From Ramlibacter sp. (GTDB taxonomy: Bacteria; Pseudomonadota; Gammaproteobacteria; Burkholderiales; Burkholderiaceae_C): DNA of 64,000 bases. The position numbers and the translations under genes were made by a program. Each line of letters begins with the position of its first letter. Within the stretch, counting starts at the first letter, position 1. The stretch covers positions 1-64,000 of the forward strand of contig NZ_JAQGNQ010000113.1 in the NCBI RefSeq assembly GCF_028291745.1. The letters run 5' to 3'. Shown here in pieces: positions 48,771-57,172 of this stretch. The notes beneath the pieces were generated by a model that was not told the origin of the DNA, ran no database searches, and saw only the letters and a program-made list of their open reading frames with translations.

Positions 48771-48850
48771 GTCATCCCGGGCCTGACCCGGGATCCATGC
48801 TGCGATCGTGCCAGCGCCGTCGTGGATTGCGGGTCAAGCCCGCAACGACA
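48771..48850. repeat. 80-bp bipartite palindromic repeat, copy B
   Basis: Same architecture as copy A and in the same orientation: CCCGGGCCTGACCCGGG on the left, GCGGGTCAAGCCCGC on the right, TGTCAT and TGACA-type ends. Just before it, GTGTTCGGATG is repeated three times with ATCC in between (48733-48772). Confidence 0.87.
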
Positions 48851-48862
48851 CGGTGGCGCCTC

Positions 48863-49459
48863 TCACCCCCCCAACCCCATCGGCCACGCCACCCCCAACT
48901 CATTGAGAATCGCATCCAGCGCAATGTCGTGCGTCTCCGCCTCCAGATCCGGCAGGAAGCCGGCCGCGAACCCCAGCCCCACCGTGTACGGTTTCGGCTG
49001 CAGCTGGGCCAGCGTGCGGTCGTAGAAACCACCACCGTAGCCCAGCCGGAAGCCGCCCATGCTGTAGCCCACGCAGGGCACGAACAGCAAGGTGGGGACG
49101 ATCACCTCGGTGTCCTTGGGTTTCGGGATACCGAACGCATCTTCCTCCATCGGGCAGCCCGGGAACCATGCATGGAATTTCAGCGTCTGATTCACCTTGT
49201 CCACCACCGGCAGCCCGATGCGGCGCAGTTGCGGCTCGTCCAGCAGCTCTCCGTCCTCCTTCCAGCGATGCAGCGCCGGCAGCGGATCGAACTCGCCCTT
49301 GATCGGCCAGTACGCGCCGATGGCCGTGTCCGGACGTCCCACCAGCCAGATGCGCATCACCTGCTGCAGCAGGTCGCCCCGGCGTGCGCGGTCCGGCATG
49401 TTCAACCTCTGGGCGATCAGCCGCTGGCGCAGAGCCCTTTTTTCTTCCGACCTGTCCAT
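48863..49459 (-). CDS. 5-formyltetrahydrofolate cyclo-ligase
   Basis: A 198-residue enzyme that converts 5-formyl-THF to 5,10-methenyl-THF using ATP. The N-terminus has KRALRQRLIAQR (ATP-binding Arg region), IGAYWPIKGEFDP follows, and the conserved GYGGGFYDRTLA motif lies at about residue 150. The chain is the usual length for the YgfA family. The ATG at 49459 lies only 9 bases from the divergent slt start. It belongs to one-carbon metabolism, as do FolM and FolB elsewhere in the window. Confidence 0.92.
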   Translation of the reverse strand: MDRSEEKRALRQRLIAQRLNMPDRARRGDLLQQVMRIWLVGRPDTAIGAYWPIKGEFDPLPALHRWKEDGELLDEPQLRRIGLPVVDKVNQTLKFHAWFPGCPMEEDAFGIPKPKDTEVIVPTLLFVPCVGYSMGGFRLGYGGGFYDRTLAQLQPKPYTVGLGFAAGFLPDLEAETHDIALDAILNELGVAWPMGLGG

Positions 49460-49468
49460 AATTTCCCG

Positions 49469-51472
49469 ATGAAGTTGCGATCGATTCTGGCATCCCTGGC
49501 CGTCGTCCTCGTGGGCTGCGTGCAGGCCCAGGCCCCGCAGCAAGCCCGCGACGACGTCATCCTGCAGATGCAGCAAGCCTTCCGGCAGGGCGACAAGGCC
49601 CGCCTCGCCCAGCTGTTGCCGCAGGCCCAGGGCCACGCGCTCGAGCCCTGGGCCGCGTATTGGGAGTTGCGGGCCCGGCTGGACACGGCCAGCGCCGCCG
49701 ACATCCAGCAATTCCTCGTGCGCTACGCCGGCACCTACCAGGAAGACCGCATGCGCGACGACTGGCTGCAGCTGCTCGGCCAGCGGCGCGACTGGGAGAC
49801 CTTCGCGCAGGAATACCCCAAGTACCGCATGCGCGACGACCGCGAGGTCCGCTGCTACGGCTTGCTGGTGCAGGCGCTCAAGGACCCCGCCTCGCTGCCC
49901 ACGGTGTCCGAGGAAGTGCGCCGCAACTGGCTGGCCCAGCGCGACGTGGACGATGGCTGCACGCTGGCCGCCTCCACGCTGCTGGGCGAAGGCTACGGCA
50001 AGCATCGACTGACGCAGGCCGATGCCTGGCGCAAGGCCCGCCAGTCCGTTGAAGCCAACAGGCCGCGGGCGGCGGCGGCAGCGCTGCAGATCGTCAAGCC
50101 CGAGGCCCTGCCCCTGCTCAACGAGCTGAATTCCAGCCCGGCGAAGTTCCTCACCAGCAAGGCGGCTGCCGTCTCGCGGGTGCGGCGCGAGCTGGTGGGG
50201 CTGGCCCTCATCAAGCTGGCCACCAGCGACGTCGAAACGGCGGCCGGCATGCTGGACAACAAATGGGGGCCGCAAATGGCGGCCGAGGAGCGCGACTGGG
50301 TCTGGGGCGTGATCGGCCACCAGGCGGCGCAGCGCCTGATGCCGGAGGCCAACGGCTATTTCGCGCACGTGACCGGCGACGCCCACCTCAGCGACGAGCT
50401 CCTGGGCTGGAAGGTGCGGGCAGCGCTGCGCGCCCCCAACCGACCCGACTGGCGCAACGTGCAGGAGGCCGTCAACGCGATGAGTGAAGAGGGCCGCGCC
50501 GATCCCACCTGGGTGTACTGGAAGGCGCGCGCCCTGCTGGCCGACAACAAGCCCTCGGAAGCGCGCCGGGCCGATGCCGAGAAGCTGCTGCAGTCCATCG
50601 CCGCGCCCCGCGGCTTCTACGAGCAGCTTGCCACCGAAGAACTGGGTGGCAAGATCGTGGTTCCGGCCAGGCCCGCGCCCCTGACCGACGCCGAGAAGAA
50701 GGCGGCGCGCCAGGACGCCGGCCTCAATCGTGCCCTTTATGCGATCTCCATCGGGCTGCGCAGCGAAGGCGTGCGCGAGTGGAACTACACCACCAACCTG
50801 CACACCCCGGGCGGCCTGGGCGACCGCGAGCTGCTGGCAGCGGCGCAGTACGCGTGCGAGCGCGAGGTCTGGGACCGCTGCATCAACACCAGCGAGCGCA
50901 CGAAGAACGAATTCGACGCCGACCAGCGCTACCCGATGCCCTTCCGCGACGCGGTCGTGCGGCGGGCGGGCGAGATCAAGCTGGACCCGGCGTACGTGTA
51001 CGGGCTGATCCGGCAGGAAAGCCGTTTCGTCACCAATGCGCAGTCGGGCGTGGGCGCCTCCGGCCTGATGCAGGTGATGCCGGCGACGGCGCGCTGGACG
51101 GCCAACAAGCTGGGCATGCGCGGCTTCAATCCCGAGCAGCTGCACGACCGCGACACCAACATCGCCATCGGCACCGGCTACCTCAAGCTCGTGCTGGACG
51201 ATTTCGGCGGCTCCATGCCCCTGGCCGCGGCCGCCTACAACGCCGGCCCGAGCCGGCCGCGCACCTGGCGCAACGGCCCCCTGCTGGAAGGCGCCGCCTG
51301 GGCCGAGAACGTGCCCTTCCAGGAGACGCGCGATTACGTCAAGAAGGTGCTGTCCAACACCACCTTCTATGCGGCGATGCTGACCGGGCAACCGCAGTCG
51401 CTGAAGGCGCGGCTCGGAATGATCGGCCCGCGCGACCAGGGGCAGCCGGCGCCCAACGGCGAGCTGCCGTAG
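49469..51472 (+). CDS. Soluble lytic murein transglycosylase (Slt)
   Basis: A 667-residue periplasmic transglycosylase. The signal peptide is MKLRSILASLAVVLVGCVQAQA; a Cys stands at a lipobox-like place, so lipidation is possible. A long alpha-superhelical N-domain (residues about 35-490) is followed by a SLT catalytic domain: IRQESRFVTNAQSGVGASGLMQV with catalytic Glu517, ATARWTANKLG and AAAYNAGPSRPRTW. It cleaves peptidoglycan with 1,6-anhydro product release. The start is 9 bases from the divergent cyclo-ligase gene. Confidence 0.94.
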   Translation: MKLRSILASLAVVLVGCVQAQAPQQARDDVILQMQQAFRQGDKARLAQLLPQAQGHALEPWAAYWELRARLDTASAADIQQFLVRYAGTYQEDRMRDDWLQLLGQRRDWETFAQEYPKYRMRDDREVRCYGLLVQALKDPASLPTVSEEVRRNWLAQRDVDDGCTLAASTLLGEGYGKHRLTQADAWRKARQSVEANRPRAAAAALQIVKPEALPLLNELNSSPAKFLTSKAAAVSRVRRELVGLALIKLATSDVETAAGMLDNKWGPQMAAEERDWVWGVIGHQAAQRLMPEANGYFAHVTGDAHLSDELLGWKVRAALRAPNRPDWRNVQEAVNAMSEEGRADPTWVYWKARALLADNKPSEARRADAEKLLQSIAAPRGFYEQLATEELGGKIVVPARPAPLTDAEKKAARQDAGLNRALYAISIGLRSEGVREWNYTTNLHTPGGLGDRELLAAAQYACEREVWDRCINTSERTKNEFDADQRYPMPFRDAVVRRAGEIKLDPAYVYGLIRQESRFVTNAQSGVGASGLMQVMPATARWTANKLGMRGFNPEQLHDRDTNIAIGTGYLKLVLDDFGGSMPLAAAAYNAGPSRPRTWRNGPLLEGAAWAENVPFQETRDYVKKVLSNTTFYAAMLTGQPQSLKARLGMIGPRDQGQPAPNGELP

Positions 51473-51527
51473 CGCCTTGGATGGCATTGCGGGCCTGCTT
51501 TGGATGTCAGTGCGGGCTGTTCTGGAT

Positions 51528-51607
51528 GTCATTGCGGGCTTGACCCGCAATCCACGACGGCACCTGCACCACCGCAGCATGGATCCCGGGTCGAGCCCGG
51601 GATGACA
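51528..51607. repeat. 80-bp bipartite palindromic repeat, copy C (inverted)
   Basis: The element is in reverse orientation relative to copies A and B: GCGGGCTTGACCCGC first, then CCCGGGTCGAGCCCGGG. It is bordered by a partial copy on the left (51484-51520) and by two GGACATCC repeats on the right (51605-51627). It fills the gap between slt and the GST gene. Confidence 0.87.
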
Positions 51608-51719
51608 TCCGGACATCCGGACATCCAGCCCCGCGCCTCATCAATCCCTCCGGGTTTTCGCATCAATCGCAAGCCCGGCCGCGACTAGCATCACGGCCTG
51701 ACACCTACGGAGGCTCACG

Positions 51720-52403
51720 ATGCTCACGCTCTACATCGGCAACAAGAACTACTCGTCCTGGTCCATGCGCCCCTGGGTGCTGATGAAACAGGCGGGCCTG
51801 CCTTTCACCGAGCGCATGGTGCGCTTCGATTCCTTCGGCACCGACTCGCACTTCAAGCAGGAGGTGCTGCAGGTCAATCCCGGCGGCCGCGTCCCGGTGC
51901 TGGTGGACGAAGGCTTCGCGATCTGGGACTCGCTGGCCATCTGCGAATACCTGGCCGAGAAATTCCCCGAGGCGCCGCTGTGGCCGCGCGAGCGCCAGCA
52001 GCGCGCCCGCGCGCGCAGCGTCTGCGCCGAGATGCACTCGGGCTTCGGTGCGCTGCGCAGCCACTGCCCGATGAACATCGAGGCCTCGCTGCCGGAAGTC
52101 GGCGCGCGCATCTGGCGCGAACAGCCGCCGGTGCAAGCGGACCTGGAGCGCATCACCACGCTCTGGACCGAGCTGCTGGCTGCCTCGGGTGGACCGATGC
52201 TGTTCGGCGAGTTCGGCATCGCGGATGCTTTCTACGCGCCGGTGTGCACGCGCATCCGCACGTATCGCCTGCCGGTGTCCGAGGCGGCCGCGGCCTACGT
52301 CGAGCGCGTGCATGCGCTGCCGGCGCTGAAGTCGTGGGTGGATGAGGCACTGGCGGAGCACGACTTCGTGGCGTTTGACGAGCCGTATCGCAAGCAGCGG
52401 TAG
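51720..52403 (+). CDS. Glutathione S-transferase family protein
   Basis: A 227-residue cytosolic GST. The thioredoxin-like N-domain starts MLTLYIGNKNYSSWSMRPWVLMKQAG, has NPGGRVPVLVDEGFAIWDSLAICEYLAE (cis-Pro and the glutathione-contacting D-S pair), and the helical domain runs from about residue 90. The SSWSMRPW start is a subgroup found often in betaproteobacteria. GGAGGC precedes the ATG. Substrate is unknown. A gsi glutathione importer lies far off in the same window, without a proven link. Confidence 0.9.
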   Translation: MLTLYIGNKNYSSWSMRPWVLMKQAGLPFTERMVRFDSFGTDSHFKQEVLQVNPGGRVPVLVDEGFAIWDSLAICEYLAEKFPEAPLWPRERQQRARARSVCAEMHSGFGALRSHCPMNIEASLPEVGARIWREQPPVQADLERITTLWTELLAASGGPMLFGEFGIADAFYAPVCTRIRTYRLPVSEAAAAYVERVHALPALKSWVDEALAEHDFVAFDEPYRKQR

Positions 52404-52416
52404 GTCTCGCGCCGCT

Positions 52417-52496
52417 GCCCTCGCCCCAACCCTCTCCCCACGGGGAGAGTGATCTTGCTCCCTCTCCCGCTGGCGGGAGAGGGCTGGGGTGAGGGC
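52417..52496. repeat. GCCCTC-type palindromic repeat between GST and cca
   Basis: Two 22-nt arms (52417-52438, 52475-52496) are complementary at 20 of 22 positions. Inside are two strong hairpins: CTCTCCCC-AC-GGGGAGAG (52432-52449) and CCCTCTCCCGC-TG-GCGGGAGAGGG (52460-52483). This is a common proteobacterial intergenic element. It ends 24 bases before cca. Confidence 0.88.
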
Positions 52497-52520
52497 GCCT
52501 CCGGCAGCTAAACTCCCTGC

Positions 52521-53765
52521 ATGCAAACCTTCCGGGTCGGCGGCGCGGTCCGCGATGCACTGCTCGGCTTGCCGGTGAACGACATCGACTGGGTCGTGGT
52601 CGGTGCGACCCCCGAAGCGATGATCGCCTCGGGCTACCTGCCGGTGGGCAAGGACTTCCCGGTCTTCCTGCATCCCGAGACGCGCGAGGAATACGCGCTG
52701 GCCCGCACCGAGCGCAAGACCGGCCGCGGCTATCACGGCTTTGCCTTCCAGGCCTCGCCCGAAGTGACGCTGGAGCAGGACCTCGCGCGCCGCGACCTCA
52801 CGGTCAATGCGATGGCGCAGGGCCCCGACGGCACGGTGATCGATCCCTACCAGGGCCAGCGGGACCTGCAAGCCAGAACGCTGCGCCACGTCACCGAGGC
52901 CTTCCGCGAAGACCCCGTGCGCATCCTGCGCCTGGCCCGCTTTGCCGCCCGCTTCTTCGATTTCCAAGTCGCGCCGGAAACCATGGAATTGATGCGCGGC
53001 ATGGTGGCCGAGGGCGAGGCCGACCACCTGGTGCCCGAGCGCGTCTGGCAGGAGCTTGCGCGCGGCCTCATGGAACCGCGGCCTTCCCGGATGTTCGAGG
53101 TGCTGCGCGACTGCGGCGCGCTGGTGCGCGTGCTGCCCGAGGTCGATCGGCTCTGGGGCGTGCCGCAGCGCGCCGACTACCACCCCGAGATCGACACCGG
53201 CGTGCACAACATGATGGTGCTGGACCTGAGCGCCCGCCTCTCGGCGCCGCTGGCCGTGCGCTTCGCCTGCCTCACGCATGACCTGGGCAAGGGCACGACG
53301 CCGCAATCCGTGCTGCCGCGCCACATCGGCCACGAGCAGCGCAGCGCCGACCTGCTCAAGAAAGTCTGCAACCGGCTGCGCGTGCCCAACGACTGCCGCG
53401 AACTGGCCGACGTGGTCGCGCGCGAGCACGGCAACATCCATCGCAGCGGCGAGTTCGGCGCTGCCGCCATCGTGCGCTTGCTGGAACGCTGCGACGCCTT
53501 CCGCAAGCCGCAGCGCTTCGAGCAGATCCTGCTGGCCTGCGAGTGCGATGCGCGCGGACGGCTCGGCCTGGAGGAGCGACCGTACCCGCAACGCGATCGC
53601 CTGCTGGCCGCGCTCACGGCCGCCCGCAGCGTCGACACCGCAACCATCGCCGCGCGCGCCCGCGAGCAGGGCCAGGTCGGCGAGCAGATCGGCGAGCGCA
53701 TCCAGCACGCCCGCAGCGATGTCGTGGCGCAGCTGCTTCAGACCACCAGGGCCAGCGCGGCGTAG
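52521..53765 (+). CDS. cca: Multifunctional CCA tRNA nucleotidyltransferase
   Basis: A 414-residue enzyme that builds and repairs the tRNA 3' CCA end. The N-domain carries VGGAVRD (residues 6-12) and the catalytic DxD pair Asp21/Asp23 in NDIDWVVVG. The RRDLTVNAMA block and the neck domain DPVRILRLARFAAR follow. The C-terminal HD domain (FACLTHDLGKG) gives the phosphohydrolase activity of the betaproteobacterial/E. coli form. Its 3' end overlaps the converging ROK gene by 28 bases. Confidence 0.96.
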   Translation: MQTFRVGGAVRDALLGLPVNDIDWVVVGATPEAMIASGYLPVGKDFPVFLHPETREEYALARTERKTGRGYHGFAFQASPEVTLEQDLARRDLTVNAMAQGPDGTVIDPYQGQRDLQARTLRHVTEAFREDPVRILRLARFAARFFDFQVAPETMELMRGMVAEGEADHLVPERVWQELARGLMEPRPSRMFEVLRDCGALVRVLPEVDRLWGVPQRADYHPEIDTGVHNMMVLDLSARLSAPLAVRFACLTHDLGKGTTPQSVLPRHIGHEQRSADLLKKVCNRLRVPNDCRELADVVAREHGNIHRSGEFGAAAIVRLLERCDAFRKPQRFEQILLACECDARGRLGLEERPYPQRDRLLAALTAARSVDTATIAARAREQGQVGEQIGERIQHARSDVVAQLLQTTRASAA

Positions 53766-54664
53766 TCGCCCACCCGGTCGCCCAGGCCGGCGGCCACCAG
53801 CTCGCAGCCGTTGGTGAGCGCCGGCAGCTTGCCGCGCATGAAGCCCTGCAGCCGCGGCAGCAGGTACTCCTGGTTGTTGCTGAACACGCTGCCACCGATG
53901 CTGATGCGCTGCAGGTCGAGGACGACGGTGATGTTGTACAGGGCGCGGCCCATCACGCGGCACAACTCGTCGACCTTCGCGATGGCATCGGCATCGCCGG
54001 CGCGCGCGTGCTGCATCAGCGTGGCGGCATCGGCGCCGAAGCGGCGGGCCACCGCATTGCCGGCCACCAGCGCTTCCAGGTCGCCGACGTTGCCGCAGCC
54101 GCACAAGGCGTCGTTGTTGTCGCTGACGAACATGTGGCCGCCATGGCCGGCGTTGCCGTTCTTGCCGCGCAGCACGTGCCCGTCGACGCACAGGCCCATG
54201 CCGACGCCGGTGCTCCAGGTCACGTAAGCGCAATGCTCGAAGCCCTGCAGCGCGCCCCAGCGCCGCTCGGCCTCGAGGGCGGAGACGGCATCGTTCTCCA
54301 CTCGCACGCTTTCGGTGAAGCGGTGGCGCAGCGGCGCCTCGAGCGTGGCCGTCATCCAGTCGTTCGGCAGGCCGCGGGCCGGGCCGGCCAGGCCGCCGCA
54401 GATGTTGGGGCTGGCCAGTTCGACCAGTCCGGCGTTCAGCATGAAGGGCCCGGCCGAAGAAACGCCCACGCGCTGCACGCGCGAGGGATCGATGCCGACC
54501 TCGCGCGCGCTCTCATCCACCATGCGGATCACCTGCTGGGCGAGCGCGTCGTGGCGGCCGGTCTTGGCGGTGGGCTCGCTGCGCTTGCCGACCAGCTCGA
54601 GGCCGGCTCCGGTGTTCAGGCTGACCGCGACCTTGGTGCCGCCGATGTCGACGCAGGCTTTCAT
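53738..54664 (-). CDS. ROK-family sugar kinase
   Basis: A 308-residue ROK-family protein, single-domain type without a DNA-binding part, so a kinase and not a regulator. The N-terminal phosphate motif is VDIGGTKVAVSL (residues 5-16); ENDAVSALEAERRWGA marks the sugar site; the zinc motif reads GHGGHMFVSDNNDALCGCGNVGDLEAL, with His and three-Cys-like positions partly changed (CGCG). Likely substrates are glucose, N-acetylmannosamine or similar. It is convergent with cca and followed 4 bases upstream of its start by the DUF2905 gene. Confidence 0.88.
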   Translation of the reverse strand: MKACVDIGGTKVAVSLNTGAGLELVGKRSEPTAKTGRHDALAQQVIRMVDESAREVGIDPSRVQRVGVSSAGPFMLNAGLVELASPNICGGLAGPARGLPNDWMTATLEAPLRHRFTESVRVENDAVSALEAERRWGALQGFEHCAYVTWSTGVGMGLCVDGHVLRGKNGNAGHGGHMFVSDNNDALCGCGNVGDLEALVAGNAVARRFGADAATLMQHARAGDADAIAKVDELCRVMGRALYNITVVLDLQRISIGGSVFSNNQEYLLPRLQGFMRGKLPALTNGCELVAAGLGDRVGDYAALALVV

Positions 54665-54668
54665 GGTT

Positions 54669-54863
54669 TCAGAGGAACTTCGCGATCACCGCCGCGACCA
54701 TGCTCAGCAGGATGGTGGAGGTGAGGGGGATGAAGATCTCGCGGCCAAACAGCTTGAAGCGGATGTCCCCCGGCAGCTTGCCGAAGCCGAGCTTCTGCAG
54801 CGCGGGAGAGAACCAGCTGATCAGCATGAGCGCGAGGAAGACGACGATGATCCAGCGAATCAT
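54669..54863 (-). CDS. DUF2905 family small membrane protein
   Basis: A 64-residue protein with two hydrophobic segments (IIVVFLALMLISWFSPAL and IPLTSTILLSMVAAVIAKFL) around the DUF2905 signature GKLPGDIRFKLFGREIFIP. The family is small, membrane-embedded and of unknown role. The ATG at 54863 gives the family N-terminus; a longer frame starts 30 bases upstream. It lies between the ROK gene and the methyltransferase gene on the same strand, with 4-34 bases on each side, so they form a likely operon. Confidence 0.88.
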   Translation of the reverse strand: MIRWIIVVFLALMLISWFSPALQKLGFGKLPGDIRFKLFGREIFIPLTSTILLSMVAAVIAKFL

Positions 54864-54897
54864 GGGGTTGGGGTGCTCCGAGTTTGCCCGCAATCGC

Positions 54898-55992
54898 TCA
54901 CAGCGTGTGCGTGCGGTCGCCGGTGCGGAAACCCAGCGCGTCCCAGAAGGCGCCGCGGTGAAAGGCGATCACCTTGAACAGCTCGCCCATCTCGTGCTCC
55001 GCCACCAGCCGCTGCGCCGCCGCCTGCTCCTGCAGCGACACGGCCTCCATGCGTTCGCCGATGTGGCAGTTGATGAGGAAGCGGCCCTGCGTCGCGTACC
55101 CGAGCGTGGCCAGGCCCGCCTCCTGCGCGGCCACCGCGATCCCGGTGAAATCGACATGCGCGGTGATGTCCTTCTCGCCCGGCGCTTCCAGCGGATCGGG
55201 GTCCGCCAGGTGGCCGCGATGGCACATCAGCGTGCCCATGTGCCGCTGCGGGTGGTAGTACTCGGCCTCCGGGAAACCGTAGTCGAAGAAGAAGGCGGCA
55301 CCCGACTGCAGGCGATCGGCCAGCGTGCGCATGAAGGCCTGCGCCTGGTGATGGATCTCGGTCGCATAGTCGTGGCTGCCGGCCGGCTCGACGGGCGGAC
55401 GCAGGTGCGTCAGCACTTCGGACCAGGCAAGCTGGCCGTCCTTGACCGTGATGCCGCGCTCGTGCCACACCAGCTCCTTGCGCACCAGCAGCTTCACCGG
55501 CATGGCATCGAGCACCTCGTTGCCCACCACCACGCCGGTGATGTGCGCCGGCAGCTCGGAGACCCACTGCACGCGCGGCGCGAATTCGGCCAGCGCCTCC
55601 TGCTGCCGCGCCCGCAGGCTGGCCGAGAGTTCGACGATCGTGTAGCGCTGCACGCGCTCGCCGAGTTCGCGCAGCAGATCGCGCGCCAGTGCGCCGGAGC
55701 CGGCGCCGAACTCCCACAGCTCGTGGGTCTGCGTGTGCTCCAGGGCCTCGCGCAGCTGCGCGGCCAGGCACTGGCCGAACAGCGGACTCATCTCGGGGGC
55801 GGTGACGAAGTCGCTGCCCGAGCCCGGCATGGTGCCGAACTTGCGCGACGCATTGGCGTAGTAGCCGAGCCCCGGCGCATAGAGGGCCAGGGCCATGTAG
55901 CGGTCGAAGGGCAACCAGCCGCCATTGCGCGCGACCTGTTCGGCGATGAGTCTGTGCAGCGCGCTGGCTACACTGGGTGCATGTGGGTCCAC
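54898..55992 (-). CDS. MidA/NDUFAF7-type SAM-dependent methyltransferase
   Basis: A 364-residue DUF185 (MidA, NDUFAF7) protein arginine methyltransferase-like enzyme. It contains RNGGWLPFDRYMALALYAPGLGYY, the SAM site HELWEFGAGSGALARDLL and the block VVVGNEVLDAMPVKLLV, all family signatures. In mitochondria the homologue methylates a complex I subunit; bacterial substrates are unsettled. The start is ambiguous: GTG at 55992 is preferred, though a TTG at 56010 would overlap the FolM-like ATG on the other strand. It is the first gene of a minus-strand group with DUF2905 and ROK genes. Confidence 0.86.
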   Translation of the reverse strand: MDPHAPSVASALHRLIAEQVARNGGWLPFDRYMALALYAPGLGYYANASRKFGTMPGSGSDFVTAPEMSPLFGQCLAAQLREALEHTQTHELWEFGAGSGALARDLLRELGERVQRYTIVELSASLRARQQEALAEFAPRVQWVSELPAHITGVVVGNEVLDAMPVKLLVRKELVWHERGITVKDGQLAWSEVLTHLRPPVEPAGSHDYATEIHHQAQAFMRTLADRLQSGAAFFFDYGFPEAEYYHPQRHMGTLMCHRGHLADPDPLEAPGEKDITAHVDFTGIAVAAQEAGLATLGYATQGRFLINCHIGERMEAVSLQEQAAAQRLVAEHEMGELFKVIAFHRGAFWDALGFRTGDRTHTL

Positions 55993-56009
55993 CGTCCGAT
56001 TGTCCGCCA

Positions 56010-56765
56010 ATGAGCGCCAGCCGCACCGTCCTGGTCACCGGCAGCGCCCGCCGGCTCGGCCGCAGCATCGCGCTGGATCTGGCCGCCGCCGGCTGGCAGG
56101 TGGCCGTGCACTACCGCGGATCCGAGGACGAGGCGCGGGCCACGGTGCAAGCGTGCCGGCGCCACGCCGCTGCAGAAGTTTTCCAGGCCGACCTGGCCGA
56201 CGAAGCGCAGGTGCGCGCGCTGTTGCCGCAGGTGGCCACCCACTTCGGGCAGGTCGATGCGGTCGTCAACAACGCGTCCCGCTTCGAGCACGACGATGCG
56301 CGCAGCTTCGGCTTCGACTCCTGCATCGCGCATTTCTTGTCGAACACCGCGGCGCCGGTGCTGCTGGCGCAGGCGCTGGCGGCGCACCTGCAGCAGCGCG
56401 GCGGGCACGGTTGCGTGGTCAACCTTCTCGACCAGAAACTGTGGAATCCGAATCCCGACTTCTTCAGCTACACGCTGTCGAAGGCTGCCCTGGAAGCGGC
56501 CACCACCTTGCTCGCGCAGGCACTGGCGCCGGCGCTGCGCGTGGTCGGCGTGGCGCCCGGGCTCACGCTCACCAGCCCCATGATTTCGCAGGAGAAGTTC
56601 GAGCAGCTGCACACGTTGTCGCCGCTCGGGCGCTCCTCGGCGCCGGAAGACGTGGCGCATGCCGTGCGCTTCGCGCTGGAGAACCCCGCGATCACCGGCA
56701 CCACGCTGCTGGTGGACGGCGGCCAGCACCTGATGAAGTTCGACCGCGACTTTTCGCTGATGTGA
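56010..56765 (+). CDS. SDR-family pteridine reductase-like enzyme (FolM-like)
   Basis: A 251-residue short-chain reductase. The cofactor motif is TGSARRLGRSIALDLAAAG: the TGxxxRxG pattern of pteridine reductase/FolM in place of the usual TGxxxGxG. NNASRF, the YTLSKAAL catalytic block with Tyr and Lys and the closing GGQHLMKFDRDF are present. FolM reduces dihydromonapterin; the pairing with folB 13 bases downstream supports a pterin role. ATG 56010 is chosen because residues before it lack the family pattern. It begins 17 bases from the divergent MidA-like gene. Confidence 0.88.
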   Translation: MSASRTVLVTGSARRLGRSIALDLAAAGWQVAVHYRGSEDEARATVQACRRHAAAEVFQADLADEAQVRALLPQVATHFGQVDAVVNNASRFEHDDARSFGFDSCIAHFLSNTAAPVLLAQALAAHLQQRGGHGCVVNLLDQKLWNPNPDFFSYTLSKAALEAATTLLAQALAPALRVVGVAPGLTLTSPMISQEKFEQLHTLSPLGRSSAPEDVAHAVRFALENPAITGTTLLVDGGQHLMKFDRDFSLM

Positions 56766-56778
56766 TGGAGCCGACGCA

Positions 56779-57147
56779 ATGAGCAAGGCCGGCACCCAGA
56801 CCCTGACCCTCGAAGGCCTGCGTTTCGACGCCAGCCTGGGCATCCTCGACCACGAGAAGAGCGCGCCGCAGCCGATCCGCGTCGACGCCGAACTCAATCT
56901 GGGCACGCAACCGCTGCTGCCCAGCGACGACGACATCACGCACGTGCTGGACTACCGCAAGGTGCGGCGCATCATCATCGAGGAATGCACGGCGGTGCAC
57001 GTCAACCTGCTGGAGACGCTGATCGGCAAGCTGGCGCACCGGCTGATGCAGCTGCCCGGCGTGCTGGGCGTGCGCGTGCGCATCGCCAAGCTGGAGATCT
57101 TCGAGGACTGCGAAGTCGCGATCCGGGTGGAGACCGGCTTGTGGTGA
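56779..57147 (+). CDS. folB: Dihydroneopterin aldolase FolB
   Basis: A 122-residue enzyme that cleaves dihydroneopterin to 6-hydroxymethyl-dihydropterin and glycolaldehyde in folate synthesis. The conserved substrate segment is DDITHVLDYRKVRRIIIEE, with the active-site region VNLLETLIGKLAHRLM and the closing strand LEIFEDCEVAIRVET. The usual length is about 120. It lies 13 bases after the FolM-like gene, so the pair is one operon. Confidence 0.92.
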   Translation: MSKAGTQTLTLEGLRFDASLGILDHEKSAPQPIRVDAELNLGTQPLLPSDDDITHVLDYRKVRRIIIEECTAVHVNLLETLIGKLAHRLMQLPGVLGVRVRIAKLEIFEDCEVAIRVETGLW

Positions 57148-57172
57148 AACTCTCTCGATCAAGGAAAACGCC

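Noticed and set aside
48863-51616. A 917-codon minus-strand open frame spanning the transglycosylase gene
   Set aside because: Only its last 198 codons, the cyclo-ligase, are real. The rest is antisense to slt.
43009-51627. CRISPR array from the repeated units
   Set aside because: Three copies are kilobases apart, not regularly spaced, and each is itself a double palindrome.
52521-54233. Minus-strand open frame of 842 codons across cca and GST
   Set aside because: Antisense to two well-supported genes; no motif.
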